From assembly GCA_020532085.1 (NCBI GenBank), contig JAJBAV010000004.1:41835-105834 (forward strand): a stretch of DNA of 64,000 bases. The letters are read 5' to 3'. Each line of letters opens with the position of its first letter. Position 1 is the stretch's first letter. The position numbers were made by a program, and so were the translations under genes. Of the stretch, positions 33,767-42,102 are shown one piece after another. The DNA is from Candidatus Cloacimonadota bacterium (lineage in GTDB: Bacteria > Cloacimonadota > Cloacimonadia > Cloacimonadales > Cloacimonadaceae). Under the pieces are notes generated by a model. The model was given only the letters and a program-made list of their open reading frames with translations, ran no database searches and was not told where the DNA came from.

Positions 33767-36033
33767 CCCAAAGCCAGCAGCACCGCTTCCGGGGTGGCCG
33801 GGAACCGCAGTTCCGCGGCGGGATTAACGGCCCAGACAGCGAACTGAATGGCGAACCAGACGGCCAGGCCATAGATGTAAGGCGGCTCGCCGGTGGCCTT
33901 GCTGCCGAAAACGCTGGAGTATTCAGCGCCGGCAGGAACGACCTCCAATTCCAGCAGTTGGGGGATTTCACGCACCGTGGGGATCTTGTAAGTGGAGGGA
34001 TTCACGGCCAGATATCGGCCCCTGTCGTCCAGCGGAAGTTCCTCGATCGTGCACCAGCCGGCGCTCTGAACAAAGGCGCCGATGATCTGGCCGCGGTCGA
34101 TGGGCTCGCTGAGGCTGTTGCCGTTTTCGTGCACGATGAAGGTTTGCAGCACCTGGTGTTCGCCGCTGAGCAGGTTGATCTCGGCCTGGACCAGAGCGCA
34201 GCCGCAAACGTAGTAGTGAAAAGGATTGCCCTGGCCCCGCTCGCGGTCGAAGTGCAGGCCGGGAGTTTTGTAATAGCCGTAGGCGGCCAACGGCACGCGG
34301 GCATTGTAGGCTTCGCGCACAAGTTCGGCAAAAACCAGCCGCTGGTCCGGATCGGACTCACACCAGACCTGCCCTTCCTCAAAACGGATCTCGCCCACGC
34401 CGCAGTCCACGCCCCGCAGGCCCAGCAACTCGCGAACCACGGGGATGAGTTGGTCACGCACTTTTTCCGCGGCGATGCGGGCGGCGTTGCCGTTGAGGTC
34501 ACTGCCGGTGGAAGCCGCTGTGGGAGAGGCATTTCCCACTCTCTGACTGTTGTTGCTTTCCACCCGGATCCGCTCCAACGGCAGGCCCAGAACCCGGCTG
34601 ACCACCAACGCGCATTTGGTGCTGACCTCCTGGCCCATTTCCACCCCGCCGGTGGTGAGTGACGCGCTGCCGTCGATATAGACCCAGAGCAGCGCCGAGG
34701 CCTGGTTCAGCAAAGCCGTGGTGAAGGAAATGCCGAACTTGACCGGAACTATTCCCAGGCCCTGTTTGTGAAACTCGTGGCTGGCGTTGAAAGCCCGCAC
34801 CTCTTCTTTCAGCTTGTCATAAGAGCTGTTCCGGCGCAATTTGTCCAGCAGTTCGCTCAGGTTGCTGTCGCGCACCGGCTGTCCATAGGGCGTGAGGTCG
34901 CCGGAGCGATAGGCGTTGGCCTGACGCAGTTCCAGCGGGTCGAGGCCCAGTTGGCGGGCGATGCGCTCCAGGATCGCTTCGATCACAAAGACCCCCTGGG
35001 GCGCCCCAAAACCCCTGAAAGCCGTATTGGGAGGAAGATTGGTGCGGCAGGCCCGGCCCCGGAAGCGGGCGTTTGGGATGTGGTAGGCATTGTCGGCATG
35101 AAAGAGGGCGCGCTCCAGAATGGCCACGGAAAGATCGGCATAGGCGCCGCCGTTGGAAAGCAGCTCCACGTCCAGGGCGCTGATCCTGCCCGTGGCGTCA
35201 AAGCCCACTTTCCATCTGCTTTTGAAGGGGTGCCGCTTGCCGGTGGAGCGCATGTCTTCCTCCCGGGTCAGCAGCACCTGGACCGGTCTCTTGGTAAGGA
35301 AAGCGCCCAATCCGGCCAGGCAGGCCCAGAGGGTCGCGGCGCGTTCCTTGCCGCCGAAAGCGCCGCCCAGGCGGGGCACGTCAACGATGATGTGGTGCGC
35401 CGGGATCCCCAGCACGTGGGCCAGCACTTCCTGCACCTCCATGGTGCTTTGGGTGGCAGTGAACAGCGTGAGGGTGTGCCCTTCGCCGGGAATGGCGCGG
35501 CAGCGCTGGCTTTCCAGGTAAAAATGCTCCTGCGCGCTGGATCCCGTGATCCCCTCCAGGGTGAAAGTCGCTTCGGACAAAGCTTTGGCCACATCGCCAC
35601 ACTCGATCTTGCGCTCCGGGATATACCACTCTTTCTTCGCGTCAGCCGCGTCGATCTCCAGAAGGGGCGGCAATTCCTCATATTCCAGCCGGATCAGCTT
35701 CGCGGCGTCCTCGGCCAGGGTTGCATCGGCGGAGAGCACCATCGCCAGCGGCTGGCCCAGATACATGATCCTCTCCTCCGGAAACAGCGGTTCATCCTTG
35801 ATCACATGACCGATCTGGTTGGCGCCGGGGATGTCCGCGGAGGTTACAACCCTTTCCACTCCGGGGATCGAGGCCGCTTCGGAGACATCCAGTTTCAGGA
35901 TCTTCGCGTGGGCGACAGGCGAGTAGAAAAACTTCGCGTGCAGCATGCCCGGCAGGGGCGCTTCGTCCGCGATGAAGCGAGAACTTCCGGTCAGATGCAG
36001 TTTTCCGCTGATGTGGAAAGGCTGTTTTTTCAT
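33763..36033 (-). CDS. xdhB: Xanthine dehydrogenase, molybdopterin-binding subunit
   Basis: This 756-residue subunit carries the molybdenum cofactor and the active site that oxidises hypoxanthine and xanthine. Recognisable pieces are the N-terminal hammerhead domain (GSSRFIADEAPLPGMLHAKF), EHFYLESQRCRAIPGE and LTLFTATQS, GGAFGGKERAA, TAFRGFGAPQG (the Arg that in bovine enzyme is Arg880 and positions purine), the cofactor-binding GGVEMGQEVSTKCA, and the catalytic Glu716 in FGSKATGEPP. Retention of both the Arg and the first Glu near EHFYLE favours a purine substrate over aldehydes or nicotinate. It overlaps xdhA upstream and the Ppx/GppA gene downstream, each by four bases. Confidence 0.93.
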   Translation of the reverse strand: MKKQPFHISGKLHLTGSSRFIADEAPLPGMLHAKFFYSPVAHAKILKLDVSEAASIPGVERVVTSADIPGANQIGHVIKDEPLFPEERIMYLGQPLAMVLSADATLAEDAAKLIRLEYEELPPLLEIDAADAKKEWYIPERKIECGDVAKALSEATFTLEGITGSSAQEHFYLESQRCRAIPGEGHTLTLFTATQSTMEVQEVLAHVLGIPAHHIIVDVPRLGGAFGGKERAATLWACLAGLGAFLTKRPVQVLLTREEDMRSTGKRHPFKSRWKVGFDATGRISALDVELLSNGGAYADLSVAILERALFHADNAYHIPNARFRGRACRTNLPPNTAFRGFGAPQGVFVIEAILERIARQLGLDPLELRQANAYRSGDLTPYGQPVRDSNLSELLDKLRRNSSYDKLKEEVRAFNASHEFHKQGLGIVPVKFGISFTTALLNQASALLWVYIDGSASLTTGGVEMGQEVSTKCALVVSRVLGLPLERIRVESNNSQRVGNASPTAASTGSDLNGNAARIAAEKVRDQLIPVVRELLGLRGVDCGVGEIRFEEGQVWCESDPDQRLVFAELVREAYNARVPLAAYGYYKTPGLHFDRERGQGNPFHYYVCGCALVQAEINLLSGEHQVLQTFIVHENGNSLSEPIDRGQIIGAFVQSAGWCTIEELPLDDRGRYLAVNPSTYKIPTVREIPQLLELEVVPAGAEYSSVFGSKATGEPPYIYGLAVWFAIQFAVWAVNPAAELRFPATPEAVLLALG

Positions 36034-37529
36034 CCCCGCCTCCCGTCCAGAAATTCCGTCAGATAGGCTAAAACGTGGTTCCTGAGAAGTTTGGAGCGGT
36101 ACTCCCGGGAACCCCGGACGTCCGTGAGCGGCTCAAACTCCGCCGCCACATAATCCGCGATCTCCGCCGCGTGCAGACCCTGCAACTCCATGTTGTGCAT
36201 GGCTTTCAGGAATTTTATGGAAAGCTTGGGCACCGCGGCCACACCGCCCGCGGCCAGGCGCGCGTTCACCACTTTTTCGTCCCTGGTTTCGATCAACACC
36301 GCCGTAACCACCGAGGAAATGTCCACCGCCTTGCGTTTGGCAGCTTTCAAGGCCCTGACAAAAACGTCACGCCGCGGCACCGGGATCAGCACGGCCTTCA
36401 GGATCTCGCCCCTGCGCAGAGCGGTTTGCCGGTAGTCCAGATAGAATTCGCTGAGCGGGATCTTCCTTTCCCCGGCCGCGGACCACAGCTCCAAACTGGC
36501 ATCCAGCGCCAGCATCAGCGGCAGGGTGTCCCCGATCGGCGAGGCGTTGGCAATATTGCCCGCCAGGGTGGCGAAATTGCGGATCTGGGTTGAGGCGATG
36601 TGTTTCACAAGTTCATGCAAAACGGGCAGATCGGTCTTTACGATGCCGGATTGCAGCAGCATGGAATAGGTCACATTGGCCCCGATCCGGACCCCCTGGC
36701 GGGTGAAGCAAATGAAGTCCAGGCCGCCGATGGCGCTGAGGTCGATCAACAGGGGAAAGCTTTTGCGCTGCACGTTCATCTGCACCATGATGTCGGTTCC
36801 GCCGGTGATGAAAGTGAAATCCTTCCGCTCCTCCGTGATGGCGGCCAATTCTTCCAGGCTCCGGGGCAGCAGATAGTTTTGGCAATGGCGCAGAGGCCCG
36901 CCGCGCTGTTCACAAGCTTCCATCACAGCCTTAAAAGCGAAGATCTCGGGTTCCACGGCGCGGCACCAAGACGGCACGATCTGCTCCGGCGCATGGTTTT
37001 GGCTCAGGTCCCGCGCGGCTTCCAGAATGCTCTCGTAACCCGTGCAGCGGCAGAGGTTTCCCTCCAGCGCGAAGAGGATCTCCTCCTCGGTTGGGTGTGC
37101 GTGCGTGGCCAGCAGCGCGAACAGGCTCATCACAAAGCCTGGAGTGCAGTAGCCGCACTGGGTGCCGTGATGTTCCAGCAGTGCCTGCTGGATGGGATGC
37201 AGAGCTTCCGGCGTGCCCAGGCCCTCCACGGTGATCAGATGCTTGCCGTGCAGCTTGGCGGCATTGTAAAGGCAGGAGGTGACCGCCTCGTAAAAGATCT
37301 TGCCCTCCCGCGCGCTGGCCACCACCACGGTGCAGGCGCCGCAGTCGCCTTCGTTGCAGCTGCACTTGGTGCCGTGAAGTTGCAGCGTGTGGTGCAAGAA
37401 ATCCATCGTGGTCTGGGCGGGCGCGATCTCCGCGAGCATGGGTTTGCCGTTCAGCCAGAAGCTGACGCGGTTGTGGCTGTAAGCGCGGCCGGAGGCGTCA
37501 CGCAGTGTATCAACTGAGTTATCTTTCAT
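36030..37529 (-). CDS. xdhA: Xanthine dehydrogenase, iron-sulfur/FAD subunit
   Basis: Starting at ATG 37529 the 499-residue protein has a plant-type 2Fe-2S domain (CSCNEGDCGACTV plus a fourth Cys in AVTSCLYN), a second 2Fe-2S domain (CGYCTPGFVMS and CRCTGY), and a FAD domain (FTFITGGTDIMVQM and FATLAGNIANASPIGDTLP). This fused Fe-S/FAD layout is that of bacterial XdhA, which passes electrons from the molybdenum site to FAD and NAD. It heads the xdhA-xdhB-phosphatase operon, divergent from the sigma factor gene. The track of open frame upstream to 37694 has no start or ribosome site that would be better. Confidence 0.93.
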   Translation of the reverse strand: MKDNSVDTLRDASGRAYSHNRVSFWLNGKPMLAEIAPAQTTMDFLHHTLQLHGTKCSCNEGDCGACTVVVASAREGKIFYEAVTSCLYNAAKLHGKHLITVEGLGTPEALHPIQQALLEHHGTQCGYCTPGFVMSLFALLATHAHPTEEEILFALEGNLCRCTGYESILEAARDLSQNHAPEQIVPSWCRAVEPEIFAFKAVMEACEQRGGPLRHCQNYLLPRSLEELAAITEERKDFTFITGGTDIMVQMNVQRKSFPLLIDLSAIGGLDFICFTRQGVRIGANVTYSMLLQSGIVKTDLPVLHELVKHIASTQIRNFATLAGNIANASPIGDTLPLMLALDASLELWSAAGERKIPLSEFYLDYRQTALRRGEILKAVLIPVPRRDVFVRALKAAKRKAVDISSVVTAVLIETRDEKVVNARLAAGGVAAVPKLSIKFLKAMHNMELQGLHAAEIADYVAAEFEPLTDVRGSREYRSKLLRNHVLAYLTEFLDGRRG

Positions 37530-37637
37530 GGTCTGACCTGCTTGAAAATTGGGTTTCTTACCCCATGTGAAGCCCAGCCATATTTGTCCAGCATTTTTTA
37601 CGCCCGGAAAAAGTCCGGATCGTTCGCCGGTTTTAGG

Positions 37638-37665
37638 TTGACACAAATCCCCCGGTCGCGATAGT
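37638..37665 (+). promoter_or_regulatory. Candidate promoter of the ECF sigma operon
   Basis: TTGACA (37638-37643), a 16-bp spacer and GATAGT (37660-37665, 4 of 6) lie 79 bp before the sigma factor ATG. No clear second copy of an ECF-type AAC/GTC promoter was found upstream. Confidence 0.45.
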
Positions 37666-37744
37666 CTGTTTCCGGGTTGAGATTTTTCCAACACTTGGCC
37701 CGCTCTGTTCGTTGGTTAAGCAGAAGAAACACCAGGAGCAAACC

Positions 37745-38233
37745 ATGATCGATCTTGACGCCTTTGTCCGCACGCACGAAAGATCGCTGCTGAACTTCGC
37801 TTTGCAGCTCTCGCGCAACGAGGACGACGCCTACGATCTGCTCCAGGACACCTGGCTCAAATGCCTGACCTTTCAACAGCTGCTGTCCGATCTCAGCGAG
37901 CAGAAACAGCGCAGCTGGCTTTTCACGGTGTTGAAAAACCGCTGGCTGGACATCTGCCGCCATCGCAAGCTGGAACGCCTTTCCACCCCTCCAACCGAGG
38001 CCGCGGCGCCTTCCGCCCTGCCTCAGTACCAGCTGGAGCATCTGCTGGATAAGCTGCCTCCCCTGGAACGGGATCTGGTTTACCAGAAATACTGGCTGGG
38101 TTGCAACAGCCGCCAGATCGCCCGGGACAAGGGGATCCCGGAAGGGACGGTGCGCTGGCGCCTGAAGCTGGGATTGGACAAACTGAGAACTTTGATCGAA
38201 CAGAGAGATAAGGAGGAAAAATGTCTACTCTGA
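37745..38233 (+). CDS. ECF-type RNA polymerase sigma factor
   Basis: The ATG at 37745 follows CAGGAG and gives 162 residues. Region 2 reads LLNFALQLSRNEDDAYDLLQ and WLFTVLKNRWLDICRHRK (core binding and -10 recognition); region 4 reads LPPLERDLVYQKYWLGCNSR then IPEGTVRWRLKLGLDKLR, a helix-turn-helix for the -35 element. It lacks regions 1 and 3, as ECF factors do. Its last 13 bases overlap the next gene, whose ribosome site AAGGAGG lies inside its coding sequence, so the downstream protein is tightly coupled. No recognisable anti-sigma transmembrane protein is present. Confidence 0.9.
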   Translation: MIDLDAFVRTHERSLLNFALQLSRNEDDAYDLLQDTWLKCLTFQQLLSDLSEQKQRSWLFTVLKNRWLDICRHRKLERLSTPPTEAAAPSALPQYQLEHLLDKLPPLERDLVYQKYWLGCNSRQIARDKGIPEGTVRWRLKLGLDKLRTLIEQRDKEEKCLL

Positions 38234-39441
38234 TGCGCAACATCGGCATCCTGGATGCCCGCAAAGCCACTGTGGAACAGATCGCCGCCATCGGCAAAAT
38301 GGTCAATATCGGCTGCATCGTCGTCAACCCCGCCTCCAAGGCGGAACTGATGAAGGTCAGCCTGCTCAACGTGGGCAAGATGTTGGAACTGGATGATGAC
38401 TACCGGCTGCACACCGGGCCGCTGGAAATCACCCGCGGCATGCTGGAGGAAGCAACTTCACCCCTGAAATACTGCATCACCGGGCCCCTGAGCCTGGATT
38501 GCGACCTCACCCCGGAATTGCTGCAGGCCAAGCTGGCCGGGCTCTGCCTGATCGGGCCGGCCTCGGTTCCGGAACACCTGCACGGTGTCTTCATGTCCAT
38601 CGCCAAAGACATCATCGGCCCCGTTTCCACCATTCCCTGCGACGGCACCAAGGTGTTGGGCCGGGTGGGCAGGATAAACATCACCAACGCCTGGCTGGAA
38701 GCGCTGGAAGATGGCACCAAAATGAGCCTGGCGGGAAAGCTGACCCTGGCCGAGGACCTGGATCCGGAGCTCTTTGCCCGCAAGATCAGCAGCCTCAAGG
38801 TGATGGGCGGCGCAACCTGCACCCTCAGCCAGGAAGAGATGCTGCGCAAGGTGCTCGAAACAGGAGAACAAACCCGCGTGCGCGTGATCCGCTCCGATTA
38901 TCACTACGTTCCGGGCGGCACCCGCCTGGACGCTTTCACCGTGATGACCGTGAACAAAAACACTATCTCCTGCCCCGGTTTGCTGATCCTGGACGAGGAA
39001 CTCACCGATGACATCATCCGGGAAAAGGACCTGCGCTTCGAGGCCGGGACCCTCTACTTTCCCAAAACCGTGATGCGGGAAATGTCGGCCCGCATCTCTT
39101 CCGGCAGTCACGGCATTCCTTACGAACCGGGCAAACTGACCCTCGTGACCTCGGAACAGATCATCACCCCGGCCCGCCTGGAATCCCTGCCCGAAGGCAC
39201 ACTGCTGCTGGTGAACGGGGTGCTCAAGTTCGACGAGGGCGTGAGCCTGGAAACCGCAGCAGCGAAGATCGCCATCCTGGACAACTACGGCGAGATCACC
39301 GCCAGCCGCGACCTGGCCAGCATCCTGCAGGGTAAACTGCGCCGGGATGAAGGCTCCATCACCTCAAATGAGGAAGCCGGCGCCACCGCCGATGCCGCCT
39401 ACGACACCGTGATCGAAAACGTGGCCACCTACACCTTCTGA
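38221..39441 (+). CDS. Unrecognised repeat protein coupled to the ECF sigma factor
   Basis: This 406-residue soluble protein has no signal peptide or transmembrane helix. It is built of about five degenerate ~40-residue units, each a hydrophobic strand, an acidic loop, a short helix and a second strand: ITGPLSLDCDLTPELLQAKL, LAGKLTLAEDLDPELFARKI, CPGLLILDEELTDDIIREKD, VNGVLKFDEGVSLETAAAKI and the N-terminal ARKATVEQIAAIGKMVNIGC. The pattern suggests a beta-solenoid. The position directly after, and overlapping, the sigma factor fits a regulator (anti-sigma or co-regulator) or the main product of an autoregulated operon. A clear terminator follows at 39471. I do not recognise the family. Confidence 0.7.
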   Translation: MSTLMRNIGILDARKATVEQIAAIGKMVNIGCIVVNPASKAELMKVSLLNVGKMLELDDDYRLHTGPLEITRGMLEEATSPLKYCITGPLSLDCDLTPELLQAKLAGLCLIGPASVPEHLHGVFMSIAKDIIGPVSTIPCDGTKVLGRVGRINITNAWLEALEDGTKMSLAGKLTLAEDLDPELFARKISSLKVMGGATCTLSQEEMLRKVLETGEQTRVRVIRSDYHYVPGGTRLDAFTVMTVNKNTISCPGLLILDEELTDDIIREKDLRFEAGTLYFPKTVMREMSARISSGSHGIPYEPGKLTLVTSEQIITPARLESLPEGTLLLVNGVLKFDEGVSLETAAAKIAILDNYGEITASRDLASILQGKLRRDEGSITSNEEAGATADAAYDTVIENVATYTF

Positions 39442-39470
39442 TTAGCGGCCCCGGCATCATAACCGCTTCA

Positions 39471-39502
39471 GGACCCCGCCCCAGGCGGGGTCCTTTGTTT
39501 TG
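39471..39502 (+). terminator. Rho-independent terminator of the sigma factor operon
   Basis: GGACCCCGCC (39471-39480) and GGCGGGGTCC (39484-39493) form a perfect 10-bp stem with loop CCA, followed by TTTGTTTT. Confidence 0.92.
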
Positions 39503-39583
39503 CCGTTCAGCGCAAAATAATCCCAACACTTTCCCAGTTCCGCGCGTTAGAGATATGTAAAGACACTTTCAAGGAGATGATAG

Positions 39584-39778
39584 ATGAACAACGCCGCCTA
39601 CAACGCCACGATCTTTCAACCGCGCCACCTCGGCGAGGAATTTCCCCGCCCGCCAATGCCAACCTTTGGCAACCCGGGACCCCAGGCCCCACAAAAAAAG
39701 GAGTCCGCCATGTGCATCCTGAAAATCTGGCGTGAGCACCGCGAGCAGCTGATCAAGCAGCGCCTGCGCCTGCTCTGA
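39584..39778 (+). CDS. Small ORF, 64 residues, in its own terminator-bounded unit
   Basis: AAGGAG is placed 8 bases before the ATG at 39584. The product starts with a Pro-rich, Asn-rich half (QPRHLGEEFPRPPMPTF) and ends with a basic amphipathic helix (CILKIWREHREQLIKQRL). A second strong ribosome site, AAAAAAAGGAG, sits before an in-frame ATG at 39710, so a 22-residue peptide consisting of just the helix may also be made. Terminators lie both upstream (39471) and downstream (39797), implying a short dedicated transcript. No family is recognised; a small regulatory or membrane-active peptide, or a dual-function RNA, is possible. Confidence 0.55.
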   Translation: MNNAAYNATIFQPRHLGEEFPRPPMPTFGNPGPQAPQKKESAMCILKIWREHREQLIKQRLRLL

Positions 39779-39796
39779 CGCCTCCCCCACCCCCGC

Positions 39797-39846
39797 GCGG
39801 ACCAAAGCACCTGAAGCCTCCCTTCGGCTCTTTGGTCCGCTTTTGT
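39797..39846 (+). terminator. Rho-independent terminator of the small ORF unit
   Basis: GCGGACCAAAG (39797-39807) pairs perfectly with CTTTGGTCCGC (39830-39840), with an inner TGAAG/CTTCG stem, followed by TTTTGT. Confidence 0.9.
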
Positions 39847-40340
39847 ATCCGCAGCTTTGATTTTTGCCCTTTCGCGGCTGGACGGCCCGGCTGTTCCCAG
39901 TCTCCACTCCCTGTTTTTTTTCACGAGAGACCTGTACCACACAATGCTCCAAGCTGCAGTCACATTGACAAGTTGGAGTCATTTGCGCCAAAAGCCGCAA
40001 CACCAAAACACCATTATCAGAGACGCGAAGAAATTGTGCGTGAAGCATTAATGCCAATTTCCCCCTATGAGTCCTTAAACCCCATGAAGACAGTGCAATC
40101 TTTGAAACTTGATCAGAGCTAAATAACTACTGCCTGGCTACTGCCCGGCAGAGGGCTGAATTACTCCCGCGATCGATACGGTTTTGAGATGTTTGCGTCA
40201 ACCCTTTTCTGCCCGGCCGGGTCAGTTCTCTTTTTCTTGACGAAAAGTGGCCGGCCAGAGATTTTGGAAAAACAGTTGGCCAACGCGGCATAGCTTGGCC
40301 CCAGACAGCTTAAAATACGCCTTAGAAAGGGGATATAGAC
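39847..40340. other. Intergenic region, ~490 bp
   Basis: I see no gene I can support. It contains two 10-bp perfect palindromes close together, CCCGGCCGGG (starting near 40212) and TGGCCGGCCA (starting near 40248), on either side of a TTGACG, and a TTGACA at 39965-39970 without a -10. TAAAAT at 40311-40316 lies 24 bp before the carboxyltransferase start and may be its -10, but no matching -35 was found. Confidence 0.5.
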
Positions 40341-41894
40341 ATGCTATCAACCAGGGACGCGATCCAGAAACTGCTGGACAAAGAACAGAGGACCCTGCAG
40401 ATGGGCGGCGCCAAAGCCGTGGAAAAACAGAAAGCGGGAGGCAAACTGACCGCCCGCGAACGGCTCGATCTGTTGTTCGATCCCGGCACTTTCCGGGAAC
40501 TGGACATGTTTGTGCGGCACCGCTGCGACAACTTTGGCATGGAGAAAACCGAGATCGCCTCAGACGGTGTGATCACCGGCCACGGCCTGGTGGACGGGCG
40601 TCCGGTGTTCGCTTTCTCGCAGGATTTCACCTCGCGGGGCGGTTCCCTGGGCGAGATGCACGCCGCCAAGATCTGCAAGGTGATGGACATGGCGCTGAAG
40701 AGCGGGGTTCCGCTGATCGGCATCCAGGACAGCGGCGGCGCCCGCATCCAGGAAGGCGTGGATTCCCTGAAGGGTTACGGCGAGATCTTTTACCGCAATT
40801 CCCGCGCCAGCGGCGTGATCCCCCAGATCACCGCGATCATGGGACCCTGCGCCGGCGGGGCGGTTTATTCCCCTGCCATGACGGATTTCGTGTTCATGGT
40901 GAAGCACACCAGCTTTATGTTCATCACCGGGCCGGACGTGATCCGCGCGGTAACCGGCGAGGAAACCACCCAGGAAGAGCTGGGCGGCGCCATGGCCCAC
41001 AATTCCAAGAGCGGCAACGCCCATTTCGCCTGTGAGAACGACGCCGACGCCATCGAGCAGATCAAGATCCTGCTCTCCTACCTGCCAGCCAACAACATGG
41101 AGGACGCGCCCCGAACAGAGTGCGCGGACGATCCCTGGCGGCTCTGCCCCAATCTGGACACCATCATTCCGGACAGCCCCAAGGAAAGCTATTCCATGCA
41201 CGAAGTGATCAAGACCGTGCTGGACGACGGCAACTTTTTCGAGCCGCACCTCTACTATGCCCAGAACATCATCGTGGGCTTCGGACGCCTGAACGGACGT
41301 GTGGTGGGGGTGGTGGCGAACCAGCCTAAAGTGCTGGCCGGCTGCCTGGATATCGACGCCTCGGACAAGGCCACCCGCTTCATCCGCTTCTGCGACGCCT
41401 TCAACATCCCTCTGCTCACCTTCGTGGACGTTCCCGGCTATCTGCCCGGCACGCAGCAAGAGCACAACGGCATCATCCGCCACGGCGCCAAGCTGCTGTG
41501 GTGCTATTCCGAGGCCACGGTGCCCAAACTGACGGTGGTCACCCGCAAGGACTACGGCGGCAGCTACATCGCCATGAGCAGCCGGCATCTGGGCGCGGAC
41601 ATGGTGTTTTCCTGGCCCGGCGCCGAGATCGCCGTGATGGGCGCCCAAGGCGCGGCCAACATCATCTTCCGCAAGGAGATAGAGGCTGCCGAGGACAAGG
41701 TGGCCAAACGCGCCGAGATGATCCAGATCTATGAAGAAGAGTTCAACAACCCCTACGTGGCGGCCTCGAGAGGCTATGTGGATGCCGTGATCCTGCCTTC
41801 CGAAACCCGCAAACGGCTGATCGACGCCCTGGAGATCCTCTCCAGCAAGAGCGAAAGCCTGCCGCCCAAAAAACACGGCAACATCCCGGCCTGA
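40341..41894 (+). CDS. mmdA: Acyl-CoA carboxyltransferase subunit (MmdA/PccB type)
   Basis: The 517-residue protein is a full carboxyltransferase of the propionyl-CoA carboxylase beta / methylmalonyl-CoA decarboxylase alpha / transcarboxylase 12S family. It has two crotonase-like halves with the oxyanion holes GGARIQEGVDSL ... GPCAGGAVYSPAMTDF and PGYLPGTQQEHNGIIRHGAKLL ... GGSYIAMSSRHLGADM. It moves carboxyl groups between carboxybiotin and propionyl-CoA/methylmalonyl-CoA in the cytoplasm. GAAAGGGG precedes the ATG. It begins a carboxylase cluster with a small protein and PycB/OadA with a fused biotin domain. No biotin carboxylase or Na+-pump beta subunit is in the window. Confidence 0.92.
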   Translation: MLSTRDAIQKLLDKEQRTLQMGGAKAVEKQKAGGKLTARERLDLLFDPGTFRELDMFVRHRCDNFGMEKTEIASDGVITGHGLVDGRPVFAFSQDFTSRGGSLGEMHAAKICKVMDMALKSGVPLIGIQDSGGARIQEGVDSLKGYGEIFYRNSRASGVIPQITAIMGPCAGGAVYSPAMTDFVFMVKHTSFMFITGPDVIRAVTGEETTQEELGGAMAHNSKSGNAHFACENDADAIEQIKILLSYLPANNMEDAPRTECADDPWRLCPNLDTIIPDSPKESYSMHEVIKTVLDDGNFFEPHLYYAQNIIVGFGRLNGRVVGVVANQPKVLAGCLDIDASDKATRFIRFCDAFNIPLLTFVDVPGYLPGTQQEHNGIIRHGAKLLWCYSEATVPKLTVVTRKDYGGSYIAMSSRHLGADMVFSWPGAEIAVMGAQGAANIIFRKEIEAAEDKVAKRAEMIQIYEEEFNNPYVAASRGYVDAVILPSETRKRLIDALEILSSKSESLPPKKHGNIPA

Positions 41895-41902
41895 GAAAAG
41901 CC

Positions 41903-42091
41903 ATGACAGACCGGAAAAAAGAACTCGCCGCCCTCGCCGGAGTGCTGGCCCTGATCTCCTCAGATGAGGCCATCTCCTATCCCCAGCGCCCGCTGGAAAA
42001 CGCTCCCAGCGCCTGGCAGCATTACGGCCGCCAGCAAACGATGCTCTACCGCGAGCTCAGCCAACGCAGAATGATCAAAAGAAACAGATAG
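41903..42091 (+). CDS. Small carboxylase-associated protein (possible epsilon-type subunit)
   Basis: This 62-residue ORF starts 8 bp after the carboxyltransferase stop and ends 11 bp before the pycB start, so it is embedded in the operon. It has a helical N-terminus (KKELAALAGVLALISSDEAI) and a conserved-looking tail (AWQHYGRQQTMLYRELSQRR) reminiscent of small acyl-CoA carboxylase accessory proteins in which WxxxGRQ precedes a basic helix. There is no transmembrane segment strong enough for an OadG/MmdD-type membrane anchor. It probably stabilises the carboxyltransferase complex. Context supports it more than similarity does. Confidence 0.6.
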   Translation: MTDRKKELAALAGVLALISSDEAISYPQRPLENAPSAWQHYGRQQTMLYRELSQRRMIKRNR

Positions 42092-42102
42092 AAGGAGACA
42101 CC

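Noticed and set aside
39832..40122. Small ORF of 96 codons after the terminator
   Set aside because: It starts within the terminator stem, has no ribosome site and no plausible composition.
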